DNA from: Larimichthys crocea
Lineage: Eukaryota; Chordata; Actinopteri; Sciaenidae
DNA length: 64,000 nt
Reading direction: 5' to 3'
Assembly (NCBI RefSeq): GCF_000972845.2
Contig: NC_040019.1
Span: 11,051,001-11,115,000 of the forward strand
Both the position numbers and the translations under genes were made by a program. The notes under the pieces were generated by a model that saw nothing but the letters and a program-made list of their open reading frames with translations, was not told where the DNA came from and ran no database searches. Below, piece after piece: positions 39,571 through 50,615 of this stretch; the first letter of the stretch is position 1, and each line of letters begins with the position of its first letter.

Positions 39571-42500
39571 CTGTAAGTCATAGACAAAAAGATTTTTTTA
39601 ACTGTACATTTTACTCATCCACGTTCAAGATAGTTGTTGTAGTTAAGTTATGTTTTCTACCTTCATATGTGAGTAGGTAATCCAGGGTGACTGATCCATG
39701 TAAACTGGTGAGTTTACACTGGTACTTGCCCAAGTCTTTGTGAGAAGCGTTGGAGATGTTCAGTGACACTCTGCTCTCGTCCCCTGCACTTCAGAGAAAG
39801 GTACAGTGTCACAAATTGAACCACGCAATACCACTAATCTTTACACAACCCTCTTAGATCTAAACATAATCTGAAATTTTAATCCGTTGTGACATTTAAT
39901 CCAATTATAAACAAAAATACATTATGGTAATCCATGATCCTTTGTATTGCAAAAAATATGCAAATGAAATATGAAACTATGTGGAAATGAGAGGAAAATG
40001 TAAAGGAGGTACTGTGTAAGAGGGAAAAACTGTGTTTAAATTTGAAAAAAAGAAAAATTATGATTTATTTTAAAATATATATTTAAATATTGAGTCAGCT
40101 GTAACACCTGAACAACAGTGCTGCAATTGTGTGTAAAAACTAGAAGTTGAAACAATAAAAGTAGGTTAATAAAAAACAATAAATAATAATGAATCAGTTA
40201 TTATTAAGCTTCTGCACCAAAGAGGTTGTAGCATGAATGCAAACCAGCAACACTGCAAGTACAGAAGCAACTAATTGCCAAATCTGTTTATGTTTATGTG
40301 TTAATATACCCTGGGTTATGTGAAAATATTGTGTAAAGATTGCAAAGAGCATTGTAATAATCATGTTAAATTTAACCAATTACCTTCTCTTGATCTCAGC
40401 CAGGACAGTGCTGTCCCGGGTCCAGGTGACGGTGTAGTGGGAGAAGACATCACCAAACTGACACCACAGGCACAAACTCTGGGGGTCTCCACTCACTGCC
40501 ACTGCCTGGATCGGCTTCACCACCTTGGGTTCTGCAGATATTATTATAAACCTTTATTATGAGGTGAGGAACATGTGTTTACATGCGATCATGCAGCTAG
40601 AAAACTGCTCTTGCATTGATATTGTGATATAGAGGAGTGCTTAGCAGAAAAATGGTTTAACTTGTATCCCTTACCTTCCTTCGCTGGGGTCGTCTGTTTG
40701 ACTACTTCACTGTACGCTTTCTTTCGAGTTGCCCCAGCGTCTACTTTGGGCTCCTCTCCCTTTGCCTGGATAGAAATGTCTGGCTTGGGTAGTTTAGACT
40801 CCAAAGCATTGACAATCTTCCCAAACTTCCCAAATCTATCCTCTGATAGGCGTCGTCTTTTGATAATATCATCATTCAAAGGACTGGTGTTTTTTTCTTT
40901 TGGCTTGTGGTCCGTATGATGCGGAGGTTGTTCTCCCTGCGAAGCTTTAGCCTCTGGTTGCTGTGGCGTTTTCTCAGCACCATGTGTCTGATCACTGTCC
41001 TTTTGAGATTTAGCACCCAACTTGGCCTCAAACATATCAATCCTTCCTCTTGCAGTCTTTGGTTTTGCTCCAATCTCCACTTCAGCCAGTGGCTCTACTA
41101 CACCTTTCACTCCCGTGGCACACTGACCATGTTTCTTTTTCTTCTTGCCATGTGGCTTACTTAGAGCCTTCTCAGTTGTCACACCAGACTCAGTCACCAA
41201 TTTAGCCTCCTTGTCCTCGAGTCCTGCTGGAGCGTTCTCACTGGTATGATTTTTCCCAGTAAGAGGATGAGTTTCTTGCTGTTTGCAGACCTGCTGGGCT
41301 AAAACGGGATGAGATAGATTCTCTTGTTTCTTGGAAGCTTGTGCACCATAATGATGACCCCCTGACTTGTCCTTTTTGGTGCGTGTTCTGCTCTCTGATG
41401 TGGATTTGTGGGTTTTGTGAGGCATCTTGTCAGCTGTTTCCTGATTCAACTCAGCCTTTTCAGATTTTACGCCTATGGCCCTGGAGACAAATTGGTCATC
41501 TAAATCTAAAGTGATGACTGCAATGCGGTTCTTCTCTGAGATGAAGAAATGATCTGAAGGGACAACAGACAAGTTTGACAGTTCTCTACTGAGGTCATTA
41601 ATCTCCTCGATTATTGTTTTTCTTGCCGTGATGAAACGGTCTGCAGTGTCCGAGTCCAGTTGTCCTTCTGGTGAAAATTTCTCAGAAGACTCTATTGTAT
41701 TTTCCTTTTCATGAATATATTCCTTGTCACCTTCCAAACATGTAATCCCATCTGAGGTTGGCCAGAGAATGCAAGGTTGTACGTGATCACTACTAAGGTT
41801 TCTGTTGTCATTGAGGGACCTTTTGTCACAGATTTGATCTCCTTCCAAACTGCTGCTTGTCCAACATACGTGGGAGGAGTCTATACCCAGAGGAGCTATG
41901 GGCATAATAAACTTGGGACTTCCCCGCTGTGGCTCCAACTGACATGCTCCGTCAAAGTCTGGTAAAGGTTCAGTTGACAGGTTTGCATGCACATTTATAT
42001 GCAGATCTGGCACGCTTGAGTCTGTCCGAGTGAGCAAATGAAGATCTGTTGAAGATTCGGTTCCTTCACGATCAACCTCAGCTGGTCCAAAGCTCCTTTT
42101 AGCTTCGGCTACGGAGCCCAGCTGGGAGATACTGTACTCATCTGTCACTTCACACAGTCCATCTGCAAAGGGCTGAAAATGAAACAAACATGGATAAAAA
42201 TGTGAGGTAATTTTAAGAAATTGTATATTTCAGGGACTGATATTTCTTCACAAGAAGTTTGATTGTCTTACTGCTTGACTGTCATACTCCACTGTAGTAA
42301 GATATTATATATAATAAAACTGTTAAAGAGCTGGCCCAAACATCACTAAACAGTTAAAGGCGGATTCTGGAGATAGAACATCTTTTTATTATTATTATTT
42401 TTGTTCATACCTTTCTATAGAGCCACAAAGCAGAAGTTTCTGAAACACCATGCTCCTATATCCAATCCCAGAGTCCATATGTCCTGTATGCGACTGAGAC

Positions 42501-45193
42501 TACACTGCCGTTGTTATAGACAGGAGCTCCAGCTATTCCTTGCTCACCTAAGCCAATCAAAAGCAGTCTCCTGGGCCCATGAACCTGTAGGCGCCCTGAT
42601 TCTAGGTTTTTAAAGGAGATGATGTGGAAATGGGTGTGTTAAAGGGTGCATACGAAGAGAGAGAGAGTAAGGGGAGGATCAAGTTTCAGTCCTCAGCTGT
42701 GCTCTCCTCTCACCCCTCCACCCTGACACGCCACGGATGCATGCTATTATCATTGAACTCTCAGCTATTATTAGATGCCATTTAGGTCCATCTCTAAGTT
42801 TTCCTCTCAGGCACTCCTGTTTCCTTCAGCACACCCAGCTGTCAGTCTTTGAGATGGGAGCCAAAAGGAATAATACAGAGTCAATCCTGGGTGACAGTCC
42901 TTGGGTGAAAATGAATGGCACCAATCCAAAGCAAGGCGACAATACTTGTGGGTCTGATATGTGGTGACATACGTGGCTTGCAACCTCAGGACTACTCTAC
43001 GTACCTCCTGACTGGCTATCAATACTGTAGGTATGAAAACACTGACAAGGACAAGAACGAGAATGTCCCTTAATGTTCTGGCTATGTTTCCAAAGCGCAT
43101 GACTGATTTATCTGTTGGCCAGCGCGACCGATGGTGAAGGTGATCGCTTTTATTACTCTGTTGTAAAGGGTGAATCTTTCCACTGTTCTCTCTCCACCAC
43201 ACACTTCAGAAAAGGTGGTGTGTGTATCAGTGTGTGTGGACAAGCATATGCATGTGTCTGTGTGTGTGGGAGCAACACACAGGAAACAAAAGTACCATCC
43301 CTGAAGTTCAGCTGTGAAACATCCACTCATATTTGATGCTTTTTGCATAAATCATAAAACCTGTCAAGCACGTTTTCTAAATTGAACAAGATAATAAGAT
43401 TTATTCGAACAAAACAAGACATAGCAATGGATATATATCCGCAATATCATTCTTCTTACCTTCTTAGTTATTAGCTCTGCAGATGCATTTTGTTCCTCCA
43501 AATCTGAATCCTCTATGATATTCAGTATGATTGGATCTTCTTCACTGCTGATAAAAATGTCTGTCTCATAGGACTCAACAAATCCACCAAAGAGAGAACG
43601 GTCCAGATCAGCAGAAGAAGTAGATCCAGGGATCACATTTAGAGAGACCATGGTAGCACCAGATGATCCCATGGATGAGCGCTGGTACGTGACGCATGGA
43701 GAGGACTCAACGCTCGAGAGACAGCTCTGCCCTGCGAGGACGGAGCTCTCTGGCATGTTTTGTGCCTTTAGAGGCTGATCCTGGACACCCATGGGTGGCT
43801 GCGATTGTGCCTGCACTGCCGGCTCTTGACCCTCTCTTTCTTTAGACGTCTCTGTATCTGTATGAGTGTTTACCTCTGATAGTGCCTGTGTCAAAGCATC
43901 TATCTCAGCCCCTATTTCTGTGAAGGCAGCTGTGAAGTCCACTGGTGGACCTGTGATGAACCCAGTCCAGTCTGAGAGAGCGGTTGCCCAGCTGTCCACT
44001 GATGACCACCTCTCGACTGGTGGCCCCCAACCTATAGTGTCATCCCCAGGCCAGCCAATCTCTTCACAACCATCAGGGTTGTAACTTGACTCTTGTGTCT
44101 CTCCTGGGGAAAAAGACAAGTCACTGGTGGCCGTGAGCCCTCCGTGTGTCACAGAATAACCTGTCTTGTCCAAAACACTCCTATCTTCTGTATCTTCACT
44201 TGCAAAGTACTGGCATGCATCCAGCCACAGTTCGATGGGGCTGTCGCTGCGCCGTGGCTGGAAGGTTAAATCAGTGACCTCTGCTTTCCTTTGTCTCGCA
44301 TCATTTACTGACATCAAGCCTGCCTCAAAAACATCGACAGAAGGCGTTGTTGTGTGTTGGCTCACGTCTGAGTCATAGTCCAACATAGCTTGTTCCTCAC
44401 TAGAGCCATGATGACATTGCGTCACCACGTTTTCTGAATCACACATGAGGACATGTGTATCACAGACAGGGTCTGCATTTTTTACCCCTGTTTGTGATAA
44501 TGGCTGGTGTTCAGGAAATTTAATGTCCTCTGGATCAACATTAGGGTTCAGGATGAAGTCTTGTGTCTCACTTTCAAAGATATAAAGGTCTGACACAGGT
44601 GCTATAGTTGTATCACTCTCTAAACTATCTGAGTGATGTGATAATGACCTTAATAGATAGGTGGTTTGACTGTGGTCAGAGCTGAAGCTGCAGCCGGAGA
44701 GAGGCTCAGTCAAAACCTCAGAAGTAGATGACATGGCCTCGAAAGGTTGAGGTGTACTATTTTGTTGTATGAGAGAAAAGGATGGGGCTGGTTCTTTAAT
44801 AGTGGACAGTGGGGATTTAAGATCATGTGAGAGGTGAGGTAAAAGAGGTAATACAGGTTCTGATGGGCCAAAATAGCTACAAACCCTAAATTCATCATGC
44901 TTTGGTGCAGGCTCTGAGCAAAGTGGCAAACACTCTGACATATTATAGCTGGATGACAAAGGCTTCAAACAGCCGCTTGAGTCAGTGGGTGAAATGTTTG
45001 ACAAGGTCTCGGCTGATTCGTCAGCGGGGTCTGAGAGATCTGACACAGCCTCTGCTCCTGTCTGGTATGCAGACTGCGTGTTCTCTGTGGGACTGTGCAG
45101 AAGAGAAAAAGAGTTGAAATCTCCAGTTTGACCGTCTGTAAGAGTTGGTGGTGACCGCGTTTGGTCATCCGTGCAAAGGAGTGACAGATCCAT
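37654..45193 (-). CDS. alpk2: alpk2: alpha-protein kinase 2
   Basis: Atypical alpha-family Ser/Thr kinase with an Ig domain, expressed in heart and muscle; reported to promote cardiogenesis in zebrafish. Coding exons in transcript order are 45193-43460, 42172-40675, 40531-40384, 39788-39661, 39570-39526, 39444-39146, 38508-38420, 38307-38090, 37995-37947 and 37861-37654. All borders are GT-AG, the frame is unbroken, and the product is 1,471 residues. Human ALPK2 is about 2,170, the difference lying in the fast-evolving N-terminal exons. Layout: a disordered acidic N-terminus (1-1077), an Ig-like domain (about 1078-1170) and an alpha-kinase domain (about 1200-1440) with a Lys/Pro-rich tail. 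The kinase reads very close to human ALPK2 ([18 protein letters not shown]), and mir-122/nedd4l next door agree. The start ATG has a weak context (C at -3). Confidence 0.95.
39661..40531 (-). CDS. alpk2: alpk2 exons 40531-40384 and 39788-39661: Ig-like domain
   Basis: The first exon gives [17 protein letters not shown], the first disulfide Cys in [10 protein letters not shown] and the core Trp of YTVTWTRD. The second gives [20 protein letters not shown] followed by the partner Cys (QCKLTS). This is an I-set-like immunoglobulin fold as found before the kinase in ALPK proteins. Confidence 0.92.
40675..42172 (-). CDS. alpk2: alpk2 large exon B (disordered, Lys-rich)
   Basis: Begins [14 protein letters not shown] in phase 0 and ends one base into the Glu codon completed at 40531. 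It has a segment [20 protein letters not shown] that may form a helix, a Lys-rich region (HGKKKKKHG; also [17 protein letters not shown]) that could be a nuclear localisation signal, and a late segment [18 protein letters not shown]. Large exons directly before the Ig domain are typical of ALPK2 and ALPK3. Confidence 0.92.
43005..43100 (-). CDS. possible alternative first exon in the alpk2 intron encoding a hydrophobic leader
   Basis: Within intron 42173-43459, the minus strand has an ATG (43100-43098) followed by 32 codons reading [20 protein letters not shown] and [12 protein letters not shown], then a consensus donor GTACGT at 43004. The phase is 0, and the next alpk2 exon (42172) also begins in phase 0, so the two could be spliced. 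The peptide looks like a signal anchor or signal peptide. A TATA-like AATAAAAG lies about 45 bp upstream. No homology is recalled and an accidental ORF cannot be ruled out. Confidence 0.25.
43460..45193 (-). CDS. alpk2: alpk2 large N-terminal exon A
   Basis: 578 codons from [20 protein letters not shown] to SAELITKK at a GTAAGA donor, phase 0. It is rich in Ser, Asp, Glu and Pro with no fold evident, and repeats short acidic Ser-Asp motifs. Trp occurs in one cluster ([20 protein letters not shown]) that may be a short linear motif. Position and phase, not similarity, assign it to alpk2. Confidence 0.85.
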
Positions 45194-48100
45194 CCGGACT
45201 TGTGCTGGTCTAGGTCAGGTTGTCAGCAGCAAGACTTTAGCTGTCAAACAGCGTCCCAAGTTTTAAGGCCAATGGCACAAGGTGCTGTGCACATATTGTT
45301 TGTGCCCGGCTTCATTTCTTCCCCTGGTTCCAAGTATATCCCTTTGTTTTTAGATTCAGTGCCTACAAAGTGAATCAGAGAATGAAAATATTTCACAGTT
45401 AAAGTTTCGCAGTAGACTAGAAAAGCCAAATAATCTCTGATCTGAGGCTCGTGTGTATTTACCTCCTCAATCGGAAGTATTTGAAGTAAGACCCACTATC
45501 TCCCTCTAGCTGTTTATCTTAGTTGCAGGACATGCCTCTTTTAAATGACGTCTATTTTAGAAGCTTTAAAAAGACACTTGACATACTTCTCAACAGGAAA
45601 CCTTCCTGTTGTTGTTACTTTACAGCTGATAAAAGCTGGTGTGTGGGTAGTTGTGTTGTTAACAGATGCAAACTCCATTTTCTATTGTCTTACATGGTTG
45701 AGGCATAGTAAAATACAGCCTTATTATTATTATCATACACTAATATGTGTGATCATACATTAGGCAGTGTGTGCAATCTTTTAGACATGCCTGTTGAATT
45801 AGCAAAATGCCGGTATAATGACCACCAGAACATTAAGTTCACAAGTCCTCAGAGCAGAGAGTTGTTACACATAGCGAGAATTGTTAACACTCTCTTGTAT
45901 TACTCATTAGTTCAAATGTCCTAAATTACAGCACACAATAATTTAATAAAGAATGTGTCCTTTCAGCTTATTTGCTGCAAACTCCAGAAAATATTGGAAA
46001 ATATCCAAATATAAAGATTATGTAAGAAAAACTCTTTCTTTGGCATTTCAGATTCTTCAGATTTATGTTTTTTACAGTTACAGTCAAACAGTTAAATTAT
46101 TGCTAATGATATGGTATTCCAAATTTCAAATATGTGCATACTCCAGCATATCATAATTTGGTAAAAGACAATGAAAATAAGGTGTTACAGTCTTAAAATG
46201 CTGGTAATAACAATACATAGTGTATTTCTTAATAATTTAGCTGTATTTCAGGTTTATATTGGATTGTTTATCCTCTGTATACATACAGAGGAAGTGTCGA
46301 AAGGAGAGGCTCCAAAAAATGCACCCTGATATACAACATTGCAGGAGGGGACCGGTGGCACAGACACTGGAAAAATACCAGTACATCTTCACCCATGACC
46401 TGCATTTGTCACATTCCTGCTGCAGTGAAGGACACCTAGTCGAGCAATCAAGACTGAAATGTTTACCACAGAACACAGATGCCAGCTTTAATAAATCTGT
46501 TGACAAATACCTTGGATACAAACGAATTTCACACAATTTTATGGGCTACAAAAAACATTAAAACCCAAACAACATGCTACTTTTAAAGTTAAAAGTCACT
46601 GAAATAATAATTTCATATACATGGCAATGTTATAAATTCCAGTGTATGTCAGTAAAGTCACTTTCTTCTACATCAGTTAAGATAATCTGAAATATCTATT
46701 GAAGATAAATTTATATTTTCTTTCAATTAATTCAGTCTGTTTCATTCAGATTTAGTACACTGATGCCATATTTAGATTTAACCATCACATGTGTAATAAT
46801 AGTCCTTCTATCTGAGTGGTTACCTACTTTTAGAGGCACTTCAAGCTCTCAAACAGTTTTTGGTGTGCTTGATTAGCACATTAGATTGGGCTTGATCTGT
46901 ACTGACATTAAAAAAAAAACAATAAAGTTGTCAGCACCTGCGAGACTGAGAGCAAGAAAGTGTAATTCGATGTCATCTTAACTGTCTGTGCCAAAATAGA
47001 TCCATCCTCGGTCACACGACACCCTCGAGCTCCTGTATGTGAACGACTTGCTTCAAAGTCCTGAACTCAAGGCCCTACTTAATACATCTGAACACATTTT
47101 TCAAAATACCAACACAAGCTGCCTCAAAATTAGATTTCTCATATCGACACTGACAGGTGCTAATGAGCAGAGTGAATGAAAACTACACAAATATTTGCCA
47201 AAATCCATTATATTTGTAAATCACTTGAAGGGATTAATTCTGATGCTTTAAGTTCATCATGTGTGTCATACAGCACAGCAAGCATTTGTCAGCCTACTGG
47301 CAGTGTGCTGACAAAACAGAGTAATTAACAAGATTTACATTCCCAAAGAAAGCCACAAACAAATGTCTAACACGTTAGCTCACAGCTGAATCACTCATAA
47401 ACCTATTAAAGCATTGTTATTACTTGAGGCATTAAAACAGTTGTGAAGGGGATTTTCAGCCATGCATGTTGCACGTACCTTTTTCATAGCCGTGTGGTTG
47501 AGGATATAGACCTATGATGTAGGACTTCAGTATGAGCTCAGGCAGAGTCGGGAGTCTCGGGGTGTGAGTTTATTTTTAACTGTTGCCCCCCGCAAGTACA
47601 AAGTCAGTTATCTGATATTGTGGGCTTGTGTCGATCTCGAACATTTAACACTCGATATCTTTATTTACAGGCTGTTTCAGAGATGGTCTACTTCATCAGA
47701 CTTATTTTGACTCGTGGATTTTTATAGAGATTTTAGTGTCAGTGATAGGAATAATGATAAACTTTAGGCCTGCACACACAATAATAATTCATGTTTAGAT
47801 AGTAATTAGACATCTTGTATACAGGAAACATCCAATGTTTATTTCACTGCTGTCCGTCTAACTCAACCCAGTGTGGCAATGACCTTGAAACTGTCATCTA
47901 ATCACACGGTTGCTGTAGACTTGGTGGAATTAACCTTCTAAATGATGATTTGTGTACACTGTATCCACTGATATTCACTGGGTGCTAAAACTAAAACGCT
48001 AAAACAAAGGCCGTTGTTATCTTGATGCCTTATTTTCACAGCATCAAAACTTTTATTACTCAGTTCCTATTAAAAAAAGTCATCTTACACTTTTAAACTT

Positions 48101-48514
48101 GACATTTTGGCTTGATTAAACTCTGTTGGCAGAGTTGTTTACTTCCCTGTATATCTTTCATAGAACAGCTTGCTAAATGCCGTTTCATAATGTCAATGAA
48201 GGACAATTTTGTAACAAGAGTAATTTATGGCTCTTACATAATCGCTCCTGTGACATGCGAGGGGACACTTTTACGGCTTTGAAATCACCACATTGTAAAT
48301 AATCGCAATAAAACAATTTCCCAAGTCATATATTTTGTTTTAATAAATAAAGAAATCAGATAGTTTATAACTATTTTTAGCTACTGCTTCTCCAACAACA
48401 CTGACCGCCATTTACTTTGGCAAAATGTGTGAGTGTGACAAGTTTAATGAATGAACCCCACTGACCATCACATTAGTCACTGAGCCACACTTGGACATGA
48501 CATTATGTAAGTAC

Positions 48515-48518
<4 letters not shown>

Positions 48519-48555
<37 letters not shown>
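48519..48555. repeat. TG microsatellite
   Basis: About 18 TG units in the alpk2-oacyl spacer. Confidence 0.9.
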
Positions 48556-48558
<3 letters not shown>

Positions 48559-48662
48559 TCTGCAAGGAACAGCTGATCTGTTGTGATGGCGGGCCAACTG
48601 TTCAGCAACAAACAGTGGTATAATGTAACTGAGTACATTTATTCAAGTACTCTGCTCTAATT

Positions 48663-48682
48663 CTCTATCTATCTATCTATCT
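48663..48682. repeat. ATCT tetranucleotide repeat
   Basis: Five ATCT units in the alpk2-oacyl spacer. Confidence 0.85.
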
Positions 48683-50511
48683 CCAAATTTGATAATTATT
48701 AATTTTATTTTTTTTTTTTTTTTGATAAACTGAAGGTTTAAGTTTTCCTTTATGGGTTGAGAGAATACATCTTTAAGTTAAATAAAGTATTTACACTTGA
48801 ATTAGATTTTTTTGTAGTGGAGTATTTTCACAGTGCACATTAGTTCACTTAAGGTTCTGAATACTTTTTCCACCACTGACAACAAGATAGATAGATATAA
48901 ACATGAGAACTATGCAATGTAAAACTTCTGGCAGCAGCACTAATAACAGCATGAATCTCTCAGCCAAGCTCAGTACTTCTTAAACACTATTAGCAAACTA
49001 AATCTTCTCTTTCTCCAAAACAGCAGCTGAAACAGTGTAGTTGTTTAACATTTGAAACTGCTCTAACAGTCTCAGACATGTTACACCATCTTGAGCATGT
49101 TGTTGTGGGCTTTTGGATTGGACGTGGCCCCGTGGACTCTTGTAGTCATGAGAAGAGTGTCATCTTACCAAAGCAAGATATATTTTTACACCATGTTGTT
49201 GCACAGTCTGCTTCAACCTGGCATGTGGCCTCCTTCCAGAAACAATCCGGACAGCATCAGGTGGAAAATGGTTGCTGCACATGTAAGCAGTGTGCGTCAC
49301 AACCACGTTTTGTTCCTGTGTGTACATGAGAAAGTCAGCTAAAGGATGCTTTACCAGAACCACTTAAGGCAGGGGTGTCACAGCAGGCAAATGATAGATG
49401 TGACACATAAAAGAAATAGCTAACCGTATTTGGCATCATTGTTAGACCACTATGATCCAAGTAACAGGAAATTAAAAAATAATGATGTTTTATCTCCATC
49501 CTGGTGTCAAACATGATTGGTGAAGAACATTTCAACAATTTAGACAAGCACCTTTAAACCCCCCTGACAGCAATTTACAATGACTGTGTTCCATCATCCA
49601 CATAAGGAGAGTTTGTTTCTGTGTAAGCAGCACAGTTGCTGAAGGATCAAGGTATTTCTTTGAAGGTGTTCACCAAGGATTAGTGAACTCAATACAACGC
49701 ACAGCAGAACATACCCTGCATAACTCAAGTGCTAGGATGGAAATGTAGCTGGGTCTTTTTACGTCATAAGAAACTGAAAACTTTTGTTATGGTGTCATCA
49801 GCTGAGTCAGTGTCACTTGTAAAATCTGACTCACTGGCATGGAAAGTACATTGAATATATGTCCCAAGTTACATGTGTTGTCTTACACCAAAACTGTTAA
49901 TAGGATGGATAGGATGGAAAGGATGGGAGGGGGGAAAACATCAACTTTGGATTACGAGGAAGCCAGTCACACTAGTCTTGTCCTCCACAGGAGGGCAGTA
50001 TTTTTTTTCAATGTCTTACCCTTTTCATCTTTTAATAACATTTTATTAATGTGGATCGTGATTTAAAGTGGCTAAGGAACTTCTCCAGACCAACTTGGTA
50101 CCAGCTATGTTGGTATATATGACTTTATTATTACATGATTACATGTAACTGGCCTTGTTTAATCATCTTGAACTAATATACTGATTGACATGTACGATTA
50201 AATTATGGTTTGACTATCTTTAATATGCTCCATTACATTTATTGAGATGTTAGAAAAATGAATGTCCTTCACTACTTATTCTACTATTCTTGACTTCTAG
50301 GTCAGCTAGAATAGTAATACCAGATATTACACTGCACTTAGATTTCTTTATTAAAAGTTCTACTAAATCCAGTGTAGGTAGTTACTTAAAGGTTTTCTTC
50401 AGTAAGCATCACCAATGTCTCTTTGTTTTGTGTGAGCAATCTAAAAGTAGTAACCACTCACTATACTAATACATAAACACCATCACAACGTACTGTTATA
50501 TTGACTTGTTT

Positions 50512-50517
50512 TTTATT
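50512..50517 (-). promoter_or_regulatory. oacyl: poly(A) signal of oacyl
   Basis: AATAAA on the minus strand about 100 bp after the stop codon. Confidence 0.5.
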
Positions 50518-50615
50518 ATCTATAACAACAATAGCATCGCTTGCAATGCACAAAGGGAGCTGAATATAAGATTAGAGGTGTTAACTGGATACATCTTTTG
50601 TGTGCTGATTTGTCC

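Larger units (their letters stand above)
45194..50490. other. intergenic region between alpk2 and oacyl
   Basis: About 5.3 kb with no supported protein gene. It should contain the alpk2 promoter and perhaps non-coding first exons. It includes a long TG microsatellite (48519-48555), an ATCT repeat (48663-48682) and a T run (48707-48724). Open stretches near 49078-49363 exist on both strands without clear similarity. Confidence 0.55.

Noticed and set aside
49078..49363. Overlapping open frames on both strands in the alpk2-oacyl spacer, one with a CSNHFPPD word like a THAP domain
   Set aside because: Only a few residues resemble THAP and the rest of the domain is absent; it could be a transposon remnant but support is too thin.
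45194..50490. Search for malt1 between alpk2 and znf532
   Set aside because: No death domain, Ig or caspase-like wording was seen on either strand in this spacer, nor in the 56.2-57.9 kb one.
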